This document shows positions 1-6,825 of a stretch of DNA of 8,334 nt, in pieces. The stretch is from Caldisericota bacterium (GTDB lineage: Bacteria; CAIJMQ01; JAADFP01). A model generated the notes under the pieces. It saw only the letters and a list, made by a program, of their open reading frames with translations. It had not been told where the DNA came from and ran no database searches. Position 1 is the first letter of the stretch. Each line of letters opens with the position of its first letter. The position numbers were made by a program, and so were the translations under genes. Location: assembly GCA_013152825.1 (NCBI GenBank), contig JAADFP010000057.1, positions 2,077-10,410 on the forward strand. Reading direction: 5' to 3'.

Positions 1-1265
1 AGCACATAAGGGGCAGGATTGCCAGGAAAAGGGCGGAAGTCTGCTGATATCTCCTTTATCTGCCGGATAATTTCCTGGAAATTACCTCCTGCCATGGCTC
101 CCTTAATCGGATAGGTAAATTCTCCTTTCTCAATTTTATAAGCTAAATCCAGGGGCACAGAAAATTCCCCGGAAACAGGATGGGGAGAAAAGGAGATTAT
201 ATCAGCAAAAATAGCTTCCTCCAAATCGCCGGCAATTTCCCTGAATTTCCTCTCTCCCCTGCTCAATACAAGGTTAGTGGGAGAAATGCCTCCTCCTATT
301 GAAGCATGTGCCGTGTTGCTCACGCCATCTTTATGAGCAGTATAGGAATTATGGAAATATGTCTTCAAGACTCCTTTTTCCACTACAGTTATTTCCCTAT
401 GGGGCACTCCTTCACCATCGCAGGGAGAAGAAGCCATCCCTCCCGGTATTATCCCACTGTCTTTCAGGGTGAATAAATCCTGCGCAATCTTTTCCCCTAT
501 TTTATTCCCCATAAATGATCTCTTTTTCTGAACATCTTCAGCATTGAGAGAATGGGCAAATGTTTGCAACAATATGTAAGTGGAAAGAGGGGAAAGAATA
601 AGCGGATAAAAACCTGTCTTTACTGCCTTCTTGTTAAGGTAATCCTTTGCCCGTTTTACCACTCTCTTCGGCAACTCCTCTTCCAAAGATTCTTCCCATC
701 GGTGAGACTTCTCAAAGTCATAAAACGAACCCGCCCCATTTTTCTGCCAGATTATCGCTTCCAGGCTAATTTCCAGGAAAGTAAAAGGTACTCTAAATTC
801 TACCCCCAGGGAATTTACTACTTCCCATTCCTGGCAACTCACCTCCAGAGAGCCACTTAATACCACAGAGGGGAAGACTCCCTTTGCTTTTTTGATAATC
901 CCCCGGGCTATTTTTAGCAAATCCTTTCCCTTTAGTTTTTCCAGGGAGGGCGAGTGCAAACCTTCTACCGGAGATATCTTTTGCGGTAAAGGCAAGGAAT
1001 AAAAATCAGGGTCAGGTTCAGAGTTTAGGGTTGCTTCCCGAATATAGACAGCAAGGTTATCTTTCCAGGTCTCAAAGTTAAACATGCCTTTCTTTTTCTC
1101 CTTGAAAGCCCTGATGATGTGATAATTAAATTCTTCTTCTTTATAGGAATGTATTTCAGAATTTTTAATATCTACTTCTTTTCTCCAGCCTCTGCGGGTA
1201 TTAACTTCCACCTGTTCCAGCTGCTCTCTTTCCAAAGCCTGGAGAATTTCTTTTCCTTTACTCAA
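1..1265 (-). CDS. tldE: TldE/PmbA-type subunit of the TldD/TldE metalloprotease (3' end outside window)
   Basis: The frame is open from a TTG codon at 1265 to the left edge, giving 421 codons; probably only 10-30 C-terminal residues are missing. Start choice: an in-frame TAA lies five codons upstream, and AAAGGAG sits 7 nt before the TTG, so this is the only sensible start. The protein has the PmbA/TldE architecture. Its C-terminal half shows EGVPHREITVVEKGVL (about 285-300), HPVSGEFSVPLDLAYKIEKG (362-381) and a GGNFQEII segment (393-400). Where TldD has its HExxxH zinc site, this protein has AHSLNAEDV (about 237-245), so it lacks the catalytic ligands, as expected of the non-catalytic partner. 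In the known family, TldD and TldE form a heterodimer that degrades flexible peptides and matures some peptide toxins. It lies directly downstream of tldD. Family call secure; physiological substrate unknown. Confidence 0.92.
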   Translation of the reverse strand, partial: MSKGKEILQALEREQLEQVEVNTRRGWRKEVDIKNSEIHSYKEEEFNYHIIRAFKEKKKGMFNFETWKDNLAVYIREATLNSEPDPDFYSLPLPQKISPVEGLHSPSLEKLKGKDLLKIARGIIKKAKGVFPSVVLSGSLEVSCQEWEVVNSLGVEFRVPFTFLEISLEAIIWQKNGAGSFYDFEKSHRWEESLEEELPKRVVKRAKDYLNKKAVKTGFYPLILSPLSTYILLQTFAHSLNAEDVQKKRSFMGNKIGEKIAQDLFTLKDSGIIPGGMASSPCDGEGVPHREITVVEKGVLKTYFHNSYTAHKDGVSNTAHASIGGGISPTNLVLSRGERKFREIAGDLEEAIFADIISFSPHPVSGEFSVPLDLAYKIEKGEFTYPIKGAMAGGNFQEIIRQIKEISADFRPFPGNPAPYV

Positions 1266-1272
1266 ATCCTTT

Positions 1273-1279
1273 CTCCTTT
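1273..1279 (-). promoter_or_regulatory. Shine-Dalgarno site deciding the TTG start of tldE
   Basis: AAAGGAG on the minus strand is followed by 7 nt (AAAGGAT) and then TTG. It is the best ribosome-binding site of the minus-strand genes here. Together with the stop codon just upstream in the same frame, it fixes a non-ATG start. Confidence 0.75.
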
Positions 1280-1280
1280 A

Positions 1281-1337
1281 CTGCTAACTACTATCTACCC
1301 ACTCCTAAACCAATCCAAGGTCTATAGTCTTCCTACT
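1281..1337. repeat. Degenerate heptamer repeat between tldD and tldE
   Basis: Read on the plus strand, the spacer falls into 7-bp units. CTGCTAA (1281), CTACTAT (1288), CTACCCA (1295) and CTCCTAA (1302) form one run. AAGGTCT (1317), ATAGTCT (1324) and TCCTACT (1331) form another. The last unit contains the tldD stop codon (1333-1335), so the repeat reaches into the end of the gene. The GGTCT/TAGTCT part closely resembles the repeat at 2911-2938. No terminator-like hairpin is visible here, so read-through from tldD into tldE is plausible. Confidence 0.6.
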
Positions 1338-2709
1338 CCCTTCCCCCTACCAGCATACCTTCTACAAACATAAACGGGCCGCCATCATCCACAGGCACTC
1401 CCTGGCCTTCTTTCCCACAGGTCCCTCCACTTTCTGAGAGGGTGTGAGCTTTAGAACACGCCTTAACTTTAAAAAGTGTTTCTAGGGTGAAGCCAGAAAG
1501 CGAAACATTACGTAGCAATTTTTGCTTTTTTCCTTTTTCCACCCACCAGGAAGAGTCAATATTAAACATAAACTGACCACTTTCTGGGGAAACGTAGCCT
1601 CCGCTTCCCAATTCTTCTATCAAGATGCCTTCTCCCATCATATCCATAAGCTCCTCCACAGAATACTCTCCAGGAGAAAATAAAGTATTACTCATTCTTA
1701 CCAGGGGAAGATGGTGATAGTCCTGGGCTCTGCCATTGCCAGTGGGATAAGCATCCATAAGCGCAGCAGTTTCCAGGCTATGCAGAAAACCACAAACTTT
1801 CCCCTCTTTTACAAGCATCTTCTTCTGAGCCGGCACTCCCTCTGAGTCAAAATAGTAGGAACCATAAGCACCCGGATAGGTAGCATCATCTATTAAAGTG
1901 ATACACTCGGACCCTATCCTTTCTCCCGTTTTATCCTTTAATAAAGATTGTCCGTGAATTATGTGGTCACCCTCCAGATTATGCCCCAGAGCTTCATGTG
2001 CCAAAATACCAGCTACCTGGGGAGAGATAATAACCCTGAACATCCCGGAAGGGGGAGGTGCAGCATCCAACAGTTCCACGGCCCTCTTGGCTACAGGCAA
2101 GGAAAAGTTTTCTTCCCGTAATTCCCTGATAACTTCCCAGCCTCCCAGAGCAGCCCGGCTTTTATAAGAGGATTGTTTCAGCCCATTTCTTTCTGCTACC
2201 ACGTTAAGAAACACGCGGACCCGGGGCAATTCCTGCTCCACCCTGAAGCCAAGGGAATTTATTATCGTCTCTTTCAACCAGGATTCCCCATATACCAAGC
2301 GGGTGTGCACTATATTTTTCCGCTTACGAGCAACCTTTTCTAAATTTTTAAGCGTTTCGCTCTTTTCTTTAAAATTTATCCTTCTGAAATCTTCCTTTAC
2401 TGCAGGTTTCTTTACCGCCCTTACCGGAGATAGGGGGAAGATGCGAGAATTTCCGGGTACAAGCTCACTGGTAGATTCCAGGTTTTTCCATATTTTTTTT
2501 ACCTGTTCTTTATCTCCGTTAGTAAGAGAAGCAAAGCTCCACCCCCCCTTTTTCAGCACGCGCATAGCTATACCAGAGCGAATGGCAGAATTTACCGATT
2601 CAATCCTCCCATCCTCTATGACTACCGAGAGAGTGTGTATCTCCTCCCGCCTTACCTCTCCGAACTTAATGCGGGAGGAAGATACTAATTCTTCAAATAA
2701 ATCTAACAT
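1333..2709 (-). CDS. tldD: Zinc metalloprotease TldD, catalytic subunit
   Basis: This 458-residue protein is within the usual TldD length (about 450-480). The zinc-binding HExxxH motif is intact as HEALGHNLEGD, with H238, E239 and H243. It is followed by the family's GERIGSE region (263-269) and the DSEGVPAQKKMLVKEGKV segment (288-305). Near the C-terminus, the SGGTCGKEGQGVPV block (427-440) is present; C431 corresponds to the conserved cysteine close to the active site in this family. There is no signal peptide or membrane segment, so it acts in the cytoplasm. The ATG at 2709 has only a weak AGG about 9 nt upstream. It follows ispH in the same direction after a 237-nt repeat-rich spacer, so it may have its own promoter. 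tldE follows 67 nt downstream, and the two products should form the active heterodimer. Family assignment is very secure. Confidence 0.97.
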   Translation of the reverse strand: MLDLFEELVSSSRIKFGEVRREEIHTLSVVIEDGRIESVNSAIRSGIAMRVLKKGGWSFASLTNGDKEQVKKIWKNLESTSELVPGNSRIFPLSPVRAVKKPAVKEDFRRINFKEKSETLKNLEKVARKRKNIVHTRLVYGESWLKETIINSLGFRVEQELPRVRVFLNVVAERNGLKQSSYKSRAALGGWEVIRELREENFSLPVAKRAVELLDAAPPPSGMFRVIISPQVAGILAHEALGHNLEGDHIIHGQSLLKDKTGERIGSECITLIDDATYPGAYGSYYFDSEGVPAQKKMLVKEGKVCGFLHSLETAALMDAYPTGNGRAQDYHHLPLVRMSNTLFSPGEYSVEELMDMMGEGILIEELGSGGYVSPESGQFMFNIDSSWWVEKGKKQKLLRNVSLSGFTLETLFKVKACSKAHTLSESGGTCGKEGQGVPVDDGGPFMFVEGMLVGGRE

Positions 2710-2946
2710 GGGTAAAACCTAAATAAAGTTGTGAGCACCTAGTAGTGAGCTATTTGTCATCAATTTTTTCTAAACCCTAAATCCAAAATATAAATGTTCA
2801 AGCCCAAAACTTCTCCCAAAATACCAAGAAACCGGGTAACCAGGATACTAATTTATTGTTCACTATTTACTATCTTTCCCTACTACTAAGCTTGTCTCTA
2901 AAACCAACCTAATGTCTATAGTCTAAGGTCTTAAGTCTACGGAAGC
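2710..2946. repeat. Spacer between ispH and tldD built largely of degenerate heptamer repeats
   Basis: No gene is visible in these 237 nt. Several stretches show 7-bp periodicity on the plus strand. GTGAGCA (2731) and GTGAGCT (2745) are separated by CCTAGTA (2738). CTAAACC (2770), CTAAATC (2777), CAAAATA (2784) and TAAATGT (2791) are consecutive. CACTATT (2861), TACTATC (2868) and ACTACTA (2882) are in phase. AATGTCT (2911), ATAGTCT (2918), AAGGTCT (2925) and TAAGTCT (2932) form the cleanest block, with GTCT every 7 bp. Each block has its own unit sequence but the same unit length. The spacer must also hold the end of the ispH message and the start region of tldD. I see no strong GC-rich terminator hairpin. 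Confidence 0.65.
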
Positions 2947-3771
2947 TTACAATCCTTCCAGGTATTCTACCACTTCCTGGATTACCCATTCAGGGGTAGA
3001 TGCTCCCGCAGTTATTCCCATTTTCTTAATATTATCAAATGTTTCTCCCTCTAATTCTCCACTCCTTTCTATCCACCAGGTTCTCTTCCCTGCTTCCACG
3101 GATATCTTATATAATCTGCGAGTATTACCGCTGTTTTTCCCCCCGATAACTATTACACCATCTACATCCTTTAATATATCCCTGAGTGCCTGCTGCCTGG
3201 CAGCAGTAGCATTGCAAATGGTATGGACAAACTTCAATTCTTCCACTTTATCAAGTAAAGAGGCAATTATCTCCTTAACCCGTGAAATGTTCATGGTAGT
3301 CTGGCAAACTATCCCTATCCGCTTGGGAAGAACCTGTGGAACTTCTTCTACGCAAGAAAAAATGAGAGGAGAATTCTTCAGGTTACCGGCAATACCCTTT
3401 ACTTCAGGATGTTCTGAATCCCCTATTATCACCACTGTGTATCCTTCTTTTTCCAGCCTTTTTGCCATATCCTGTGCCCTCTTTACAAAGGGACAGGTGG
3501 CATCTATAACCTCCTCGGCCTCCTGGAGAACCTCTTCAAACTTCTTTGGGGGGAGGCCATGGGAAGGAATTACCACCCTCTTACCTTTCACCTCTGCTTC
3601 CCTGGTAAGCGGAAAAACCCCTTCTCTTTCCAGTTTCTCAATCATGGGGGGATTATGAATGAGGGGTCCCAGGGTATAAATTTCCCCTTTTTGGGCTTTT
3701 TTTCTTACTATTTCTACTGCCCTCTCAACTCCAAAGCAGAATCCTGCATCGCGTGCAATTTTAATTTCCAT
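2947..3771 (-). CDS. ispH: 4-hydroxy-3-methylbut-2-enyl diphosphate reductase
   Basis: This is the last enzyme of the MEP isoprenoid pathway; it reduces HMBPP to IPP and DMAPP using a [4Fe-4S] cluster. The 274-residue length fits the stand-alone bacterial form, without the S1-domain fusion seen in some Firmicutes. All three cluster cysteines are present: C12 (GFCFGV), C93 (ATCP) and C186 (TICNAT). The substrate pocket is also intact: H39 in GPLIHN, H71 in SHGLP, H121 and E123 in EHPEVKG, T158 in QTTM, S214 and N216 in KNSGNT, and S258 in GASTPEW. It should be cytosolic and active. Its ATG lies 3 nt after the stop of the SIS gene with no clear Shine-Dalgarno sequence, so translation is probably coupled to that gene. 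Why ispH is grouped with a sensor kinase and a sugar-phosphate-type protein is not evident from the sequence. Confidence 0.97.
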   Translation of the reverse strand: MEIKIARDAGFCFGVERAVEIVRKKAQKGEIYTLGPLIHNPPMIEKLEREGVFPLTREAEVKGKRVVIPSHGLPPKKFEEVLQEAEEVIDATCPFVKRAQDMAKRLEKEGYTVVIIGDSEHPEVKGIAGNLKNSPLIFSCVEEVPQVLPKRIGIVCQTTMNISRVKEIIASLLDKVEELKFVHTICNATAARQQALRDILKDVDGVIVIGGKNSGNTRRLYKISVEAGKRTWWIERSGELEGETFDNIKKMGITAGASTPEWVIQEVVEYLEGL

Positions 3772-3774
3772 GAT

Positions 3775-4323
3775 TTATAGATTGAAGTGCCGTGCGAACA
3801 TTTCTTCGTCATCAATTCGCAGTCTATCGTAGAGTATATTGACTATCCCTTCCAGAACAAAAAATAGTACCTGCTCAAAAAGAGAATTCAAAGGTTGAGA
3901 AGAGACTGACTCAGAAAGTGATTTAAGAGATTGGGGAATTAAAACCGTGTAATGGCAAGATTTATAGAGAGGTGCAGAAGGATTACCCGTTATAGAAACT
4001 ACCTCGCCCCCCAATTTTCTGGCTTTAACCGCCATATCAACAATCCGCTCCCTATTTGCCAACCCGGAGAGAATAAGAAGCAGGTCATCCCTTTGGAAAG
4101 CAGGGGTTAATGTCTCTCCCACAAAATATACATCTTTCCCAAAGTGCATGAGACGCACAGCAAACATCCTCCCCACCAGCCCGGTACGCCCTTCCCCGTA
4201 TATGAATATCCGGGGGGCATTTTCTATTCTCTCCAGCAGGTATTGTATATCTTCCTCTTTAACCTTCCTTAAAACAGTTCTGATTTCCCCTGATATTTTC
4301 TCTATACTTTCTGCCAGATTCAT
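3775..4323 (-). CDS. SIS-domain protein related to 6-phospho-3-hexuloisomerase (HxlB-like), altered phosphate loop
   Basis: This 182-residue single SIS domain is the usual size of 6-phospho-3-hexuloisomerase, which interconverts hexulose 6-phosphate and fructose 6-phosphate in the ribulose monophosphate pathway. Family features are the N-terminal helix, GEGRTGLVGRMFAVRLMHFG (43-62), the VGETLTPAF strand and loop (68-76), PLNSLFE (144-150, with the conserved Glu at 150) and a C-terminal RHFNL matching the family's RHANL ending. The oddity is at 86-91. Active members normally carry SGSGET there to bind the sugar phosphate, whereas this protein has SGLANR, losing the second Ser, the Gly and the Thr. 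It may bind a different ligand or act as a regulatory sugar-phosphate sensor. The start overlaps the kinase stop (ATGA, 4320-4323) and ispH follows by 3 nt. No HxlA synthase gene is present here. Fold secure; enzyme activity doubtful. Confidence 0.85.
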   Translation of the reverse strand: MNLAESIEKISGEIRTVLRKVKEEDIQYLLERIENAPRIFIYGEGRTGLVGRMFAVRLMHFGKDVYFVGETLTPAFQRDDLLLILSGLANRERIVDMAVKARKLGGEVVSITGNPSAPLYKSCHYTVLIPQSLKSLSESVSSQPLNSLFEQVLFFVLEGIVNILYDRLRIDDEEMFARHFNL

Positions 4324-5504
4324 AGCTTATCCTGGGGAAGGATTATTTCAAATTCCGTGCCTTCCCCTACTTTGCTCTTTACCTTAATCTCCCCTCCATG
4401 CGCTTCTACTACCATTTTGCAGAAGGGTAACCCAAGCCCCGTACCCTCAATGCCGCCTTCCTCGTCTTTTCCTATTGTCCTGAATTTTTCGAAAAGCCTG
4501 GCAACTTCCTCGGCCGGAATACCTCTTCCTTCATCTCTTATCTTGAAGAAGAAATAATTATCTTTTGTTCCCCATTCCCAGCTTATCCTCTTACCGGAAG
4601 GGGTAAACTTTATAGCATTATTGAAAAGGTTGGAAAGCACCCGCTTGAGCAACTTCTCATCGCCTTTTATTATAGATTTTTCTTGCCCTTTATAATCTAT
4701 TTTCAGGTTCTTCTTTCTCCAGAAAACTTCCTGTTCTTCAACTACCTTTTTTAAGAGCTCACTGAAATCAAACTCCTCTATAGAAAGGGGAACATTTCCC
4801 TCTTCCAGCCTGGTAATCCCCAGTAAATTTCCCACCATTTGCTCCAGGTTCCTGGCTGCACTCTCCATGTTCTGGGTTAACTGATTCTTCACTTCCCGAG
4901 GCAGTTGCGGGTTTTTCCACATTGATAAAGCAGTAAGAATAACCGTAAGAGGTGATTTCATATCGTGGACTACCATGTGAGTAAGATCATCTTTCAATCT
5001 ATCCAATCGCTTGAGAGCCTCGTTTTGCTCCTTAAGCATGTTTCTCATGGTGTAAAAATACATGGAACTCATAATAGAAACCTCGTTATGCAGTAATATA
5101 TCCACAGCAAACGTAACAGAGATTACTTTCTCTTTTTCAGGGTAAGCTTCAAATACATAAGGATAAAATGATTCTTCCAGAAGGTGAAGCATTATTACTA
5201 ACTCTTCAAAGGAAAAACCTCTTTCTACATACTCGCGGGCAAGCGAGGCTATTCTTTCATAATGCTCATCCCAGTTCCCCGAGGTAAGCCCCTGCAGAAA
5301 AATCTCTACCCTTCGCTCTAACTCCTTCTCTATTTCTTCCCCCTTCAAAAAGCCCCTTTCTCCCAGTTGTTTCTGGTACTTTAATGCCCATTTCCGGGCT
5401 ATCTCTTTTTTAAAGGGGACAAACAACTTACCACAGCTCTGCAATGTAGGGGTAAATGGAGTTAAGTCTAAGATTACTTTCTCAAACTCTATGATTTCTT
5501 CCAT
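4320..5504 (-). CDS. Soluble sensor histidine kinase with an all-helical N-terminal sensor domain
   Basis: The 394 residues show no membrane segment, so this is a cytoplasmic kinase. Residues 1-150 are predicted mainly helical; a short helical linker (about 153-175) leads to the HisKA domain with phospho-acceptor H180 in MVVHDMKSPL. The HATPase domain is complete: N box NLFNNAIKF (N296), G1 box DEGRGIP (324-330), F box LFEKF (337-341) and G2 box GTGLGL (354-359). The N-terminal part (LTSGNWDEHYERIASLAREYVERGFSFEEL in outline, about 73-102) recalls globin-fold sensors such as protoglobins or RsbR-type N-terminal domains. However, the position expected to hold the haem-binding His in those (GxxHxxxG-like) appears to be Tyr92, so haem binding is unlikely. 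This is inference only. No response regulator is encoded in the window. It overlaps the SIS gene by 4 nt and lies 37 nt after the transporter. The Shine-Dalgarno is weak (AAAGAAAG). Confidence 0.93.
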   Translation of the reverse strand: MEEIIEFEKVILDLTPFTPTLQSCGKLFVPFKKEIARKWALKYQKQLGERGFLKGEEIEKELERRVEIFLQGLTSGNWDEHYERIASLAREYVERGFSFEELVIMLHLLEESFYPYVFEAYPEKEKVISVTFAVDILLHNEVSIMSSMYFYTMRNMLKEQNEALKRLDRLKDDLTHMVVHDMKSPLTVILTALSMWKNPQLPREVKNQLTQNMESAARNLEQMVGNLLGITRLEEGNVPLSIEEFDFSELLKKVVEEQEVFWRKKNLKIDYKGQEKSIIKGDEKLLKRVLSNLFNNAIKFTPSGKRISWEWGTKDNYFFFKIRDEGRGIPAEEVARLFEKFRTIGKDEEGGIEGTGLGLPFCKMVVEAHGGEIKVKSKVGEGTEFEIILPQDKL

Positions 5505-5541
5505 CTTTCTTTTATAGAACAGTCTAGTACTCTAAAGTATA

Positions 5542-6633
5542 TCAGAGTTTACGCCGGATAGCCAGAAGGAGAAAGGCAATCCCTCCCATAACCGAGCCAA
5601 AAATAAAGGCAAATTCTACCCCGATTCTATCCCAGAGAATTCCCATGATAATTGAAGACAAAAACAAAGTGATACCAGTAATAGCATGGTAAACACCGTA
5701 AGCTGTACCCAGATGAGATTTATCTACCAGGTCTCCCACCATTGCTCTCAGGTTCCCATCACTCATACCGTAGAAAAGCCCGTAAAATACGATAAGCAGC
5801 CAGGCAAATTTTACATCTTTCATAAAGGCAAACCCAAGGTAAATAAGACCGTAAAGTAGAAAGGCAATTTCTATTAGTTTTTTCCTCCCCCATTTATCCG
5901 AAAGCAAACCTGCCGGGATACTGAAAAGAGAATAGGAAACATTGAAAACCATCCAGAATATGGGAATCAAGTTTATGGATAACCCTGCACTCTTTGCTCT
6001 AAGAATCAGGAAAGCATTGGAAGAATTGCCCAGAGAGAAAAAGAACATCACGATAAGAAAATAACGAAAAGAGGGAGTAAATTCCTTGAAAGTGGTGTGA
6101 AGGGGTAGAGTCATTTTCTTTGTTGAATATTTGTCTCCCGGTACATCTACCACTGCACTGAGCACCATTATGGCAATAATGCCCGGGATAAAAGAAATAA
6201 GAAATACGGGGCGGGGATTGCCTCTGAAAAGCGGAAGCAAGAGAAAAGCAAGCAGAGGACCTACCACTGCACCCAGAGTATCCATGGCCCGGTGAATCCC
6301 AAAAGCCTTGCCTCTTTCCTCTTTTGTGGCAGAAAGGGAGATTAAAGCATCCCGGGGAGCGGTCCTTATCCCTTTTCCCACCCGGTCAACAAACCGGGTA
6401 CTCAGTGCCTGAAACCCTGAGTGCACAATAGAAAACAGGGGCTTGGTAATATTGGAGAGAAGGTAGCCTGCAATTACTAACTTTTTTCTCTTTTTTATTC
6501 TGTCCGAGAACCATCCTGAGAAGAGTTTAAAAAAAGAAGCAGAAGACTCAGCCAGTCCCTCAATTAAGCCGATAAAACTTCGGCTGAGTCCCAACGTAGC
6601 AGCAAAGAATACCGGCAAAAGGGGATAAATCAT
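5542..6633 (-). CDS. MFS transporter, main reading frame (N-terminus displaced by frameshift)
   Basis: The 363-residue open frame from ATG 6633 encodes a typical major facilitator with about 11-12 membrane segments. The motif between TM2 and TM3 is GWFSDRIKKRKK (40-51), repeated in the second half as AGLLSDKWGRKK (241-252). RFVDRVGKGIRTAPRDALIS (80-99) and MDTLGAVVGP (117-126, a TM5 antiporter-like GP motif) place it in a poorly characterised branch of presumed drug or metabolite exporters. The frame begins in the middle of TM1. The missing cytoplasmic tail and first half of TM1 (FTSFFTDISSEM) are encoded immediately upstream in another frame (6634-6709). The two are separated by a perfect 7-bp duplication. 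Restoring one copy would give about 386 residues, normal for the family. As it stands the gene either restarts at 6633 with a damaged TM1 or is inactive. The kinase gene follows after 37 nt. Substrate unknown. Confidence 0.85.
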   Translation of the reverse strand: MIYPLLPVFFAATLGLSRSFIGLIEGLAESSASFFKLFSGWFSDRIKKRKKLVIAGYLLSNITKPLFSIVHSGFQALSTRFVDRVGKGIRTAPRDALISLSATKEERGKAFGIHRAMDTLGAVVGPLLAFLLLPLFRGNPRPVFLISFIPGIIAIMVLSAVVDVPGDKYSTKKMTLPLHTTFKEFTPSFRYFLIVMFFFSLGNSSNAFLILRAKSAGLSINLIPIFWMVFNVSYSLFSIPAGLLSDKWGRKKLIEIAFLLYGLIYLGFAFMKDVKFAWLLIVFYGLFYGMSDGNLRAMVGDLVDKSHLGTAYGVYHAITGITLFLSSIIMGILWDRIGVEFAFIFGSVMGGIAFLLLAIRRKL

Positions 6634-6709
6634 CTCTCATCTCAGAAGAGATATCTGTAAAAAAGCTGGTGAATCCCAGGAGAATAATATTTCTTCTGCG
6701 TCTATTCAT
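6560..6709 (-). pseudogene. Displaced N-terminal fragment of the MFS transporter
   Basis: ATG at 6709 opens a 49-codon frame ending at TGA 6560-6562. Its first 24 residues start with four arginines within MNRRRR and run through LLGFTSFFTDISSEM. That is the characteristic cytoplasmic start and TM1 beginning of this transporter branch, which normally continues directly with IYPLLP. IYPLLP is found at the start of the adjacent frame. After the duplication the fragment reads RDDLSPFAGIL and soon terminates. The junction is therefore a frameshift and not an alternative gene. No strong Shine-Dalgarno lies close to this ATG. Confidence 0.85.
6630..6643. repeat. Perfect 7-bp tandem duplication that frameshifts the transporter
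   Basis: TCATCTC occurs at 6630-6636 and again at 6637-6643 (GAGATGA twice on the coding strand). Removing one copy joins the codons for SSEM directly to IYPLLP in one frame, restoring the expected protein. The net addition of 7 nt causes the shift. Confidence 0.95.
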
Positions 6710-6710
6710 A

Positions 6711-6739
6711 CTAAAGATTAAAACACATAACGCCTCTTT
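6711..6739 (-). promoter_or_regulatory. Possible five-codon leader ORF with Shine-Dalgarno ahead of the transporter
   Basis: AAAGAGG (6733-6739) is followed by 4 nt and ATG at 6728, which reads MCFNL and stops at TAG 6711-6713. One nucleotide later comes the transporter ATG at 6709, whose own upstream region lacks a well-placed Shine-Dalgarno. Reinitiation from this mini-ORF is a plausible way to translate the transporter. It is short enough to be chance. Confidence 0.3.
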
Positions 6740-6775
6740 ATTTCAACAAAAAAGATAAGCCCAAAAATCGCATTA

Positions 6776-6815
6776 GAAAGCCTTAAACTTTCCTGAAGTC
6801 TCGGGTGAACTTAGG
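6776..6815. other. Two adjacent small hairpins in the divergent spacer
   Basis: GAAAG (6776-6780) can pair with CTTTC (6788-6792) around a 7-nt loop. CCTGAAGT (6792-6799) can pair with ACTTAGG (6809-6815) with one bulged G. They stand directly beside the stronger hairpin at 6831-6855. Each is weak alone; the run of three is what makes it notable. Confidence 0.3.
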
Positions 6816-6825
6816 CAGGAGGAAA

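Noticed and set aside
552..860. Plus-strand ORF of 102 codons
   Set aside because: It lies wholly within tldE on the other strand, has no recognisable protein character, and the tldE frame is continuous through it with clear family motifs.
2710..2946. CRISPR array
   Set aside because: The repeated units are only 7 bp, degenerate and directly adjacent, with no 25-40 bp repeats alternating with spacers and no cas genes.
6630..6643. Programmed ribosomal frameshift in the transporter
   Set aside because: No slippery run or stimulatory structure is evident at the junction, and an exact 7-bp tandem duplication explains the frame change more simply.
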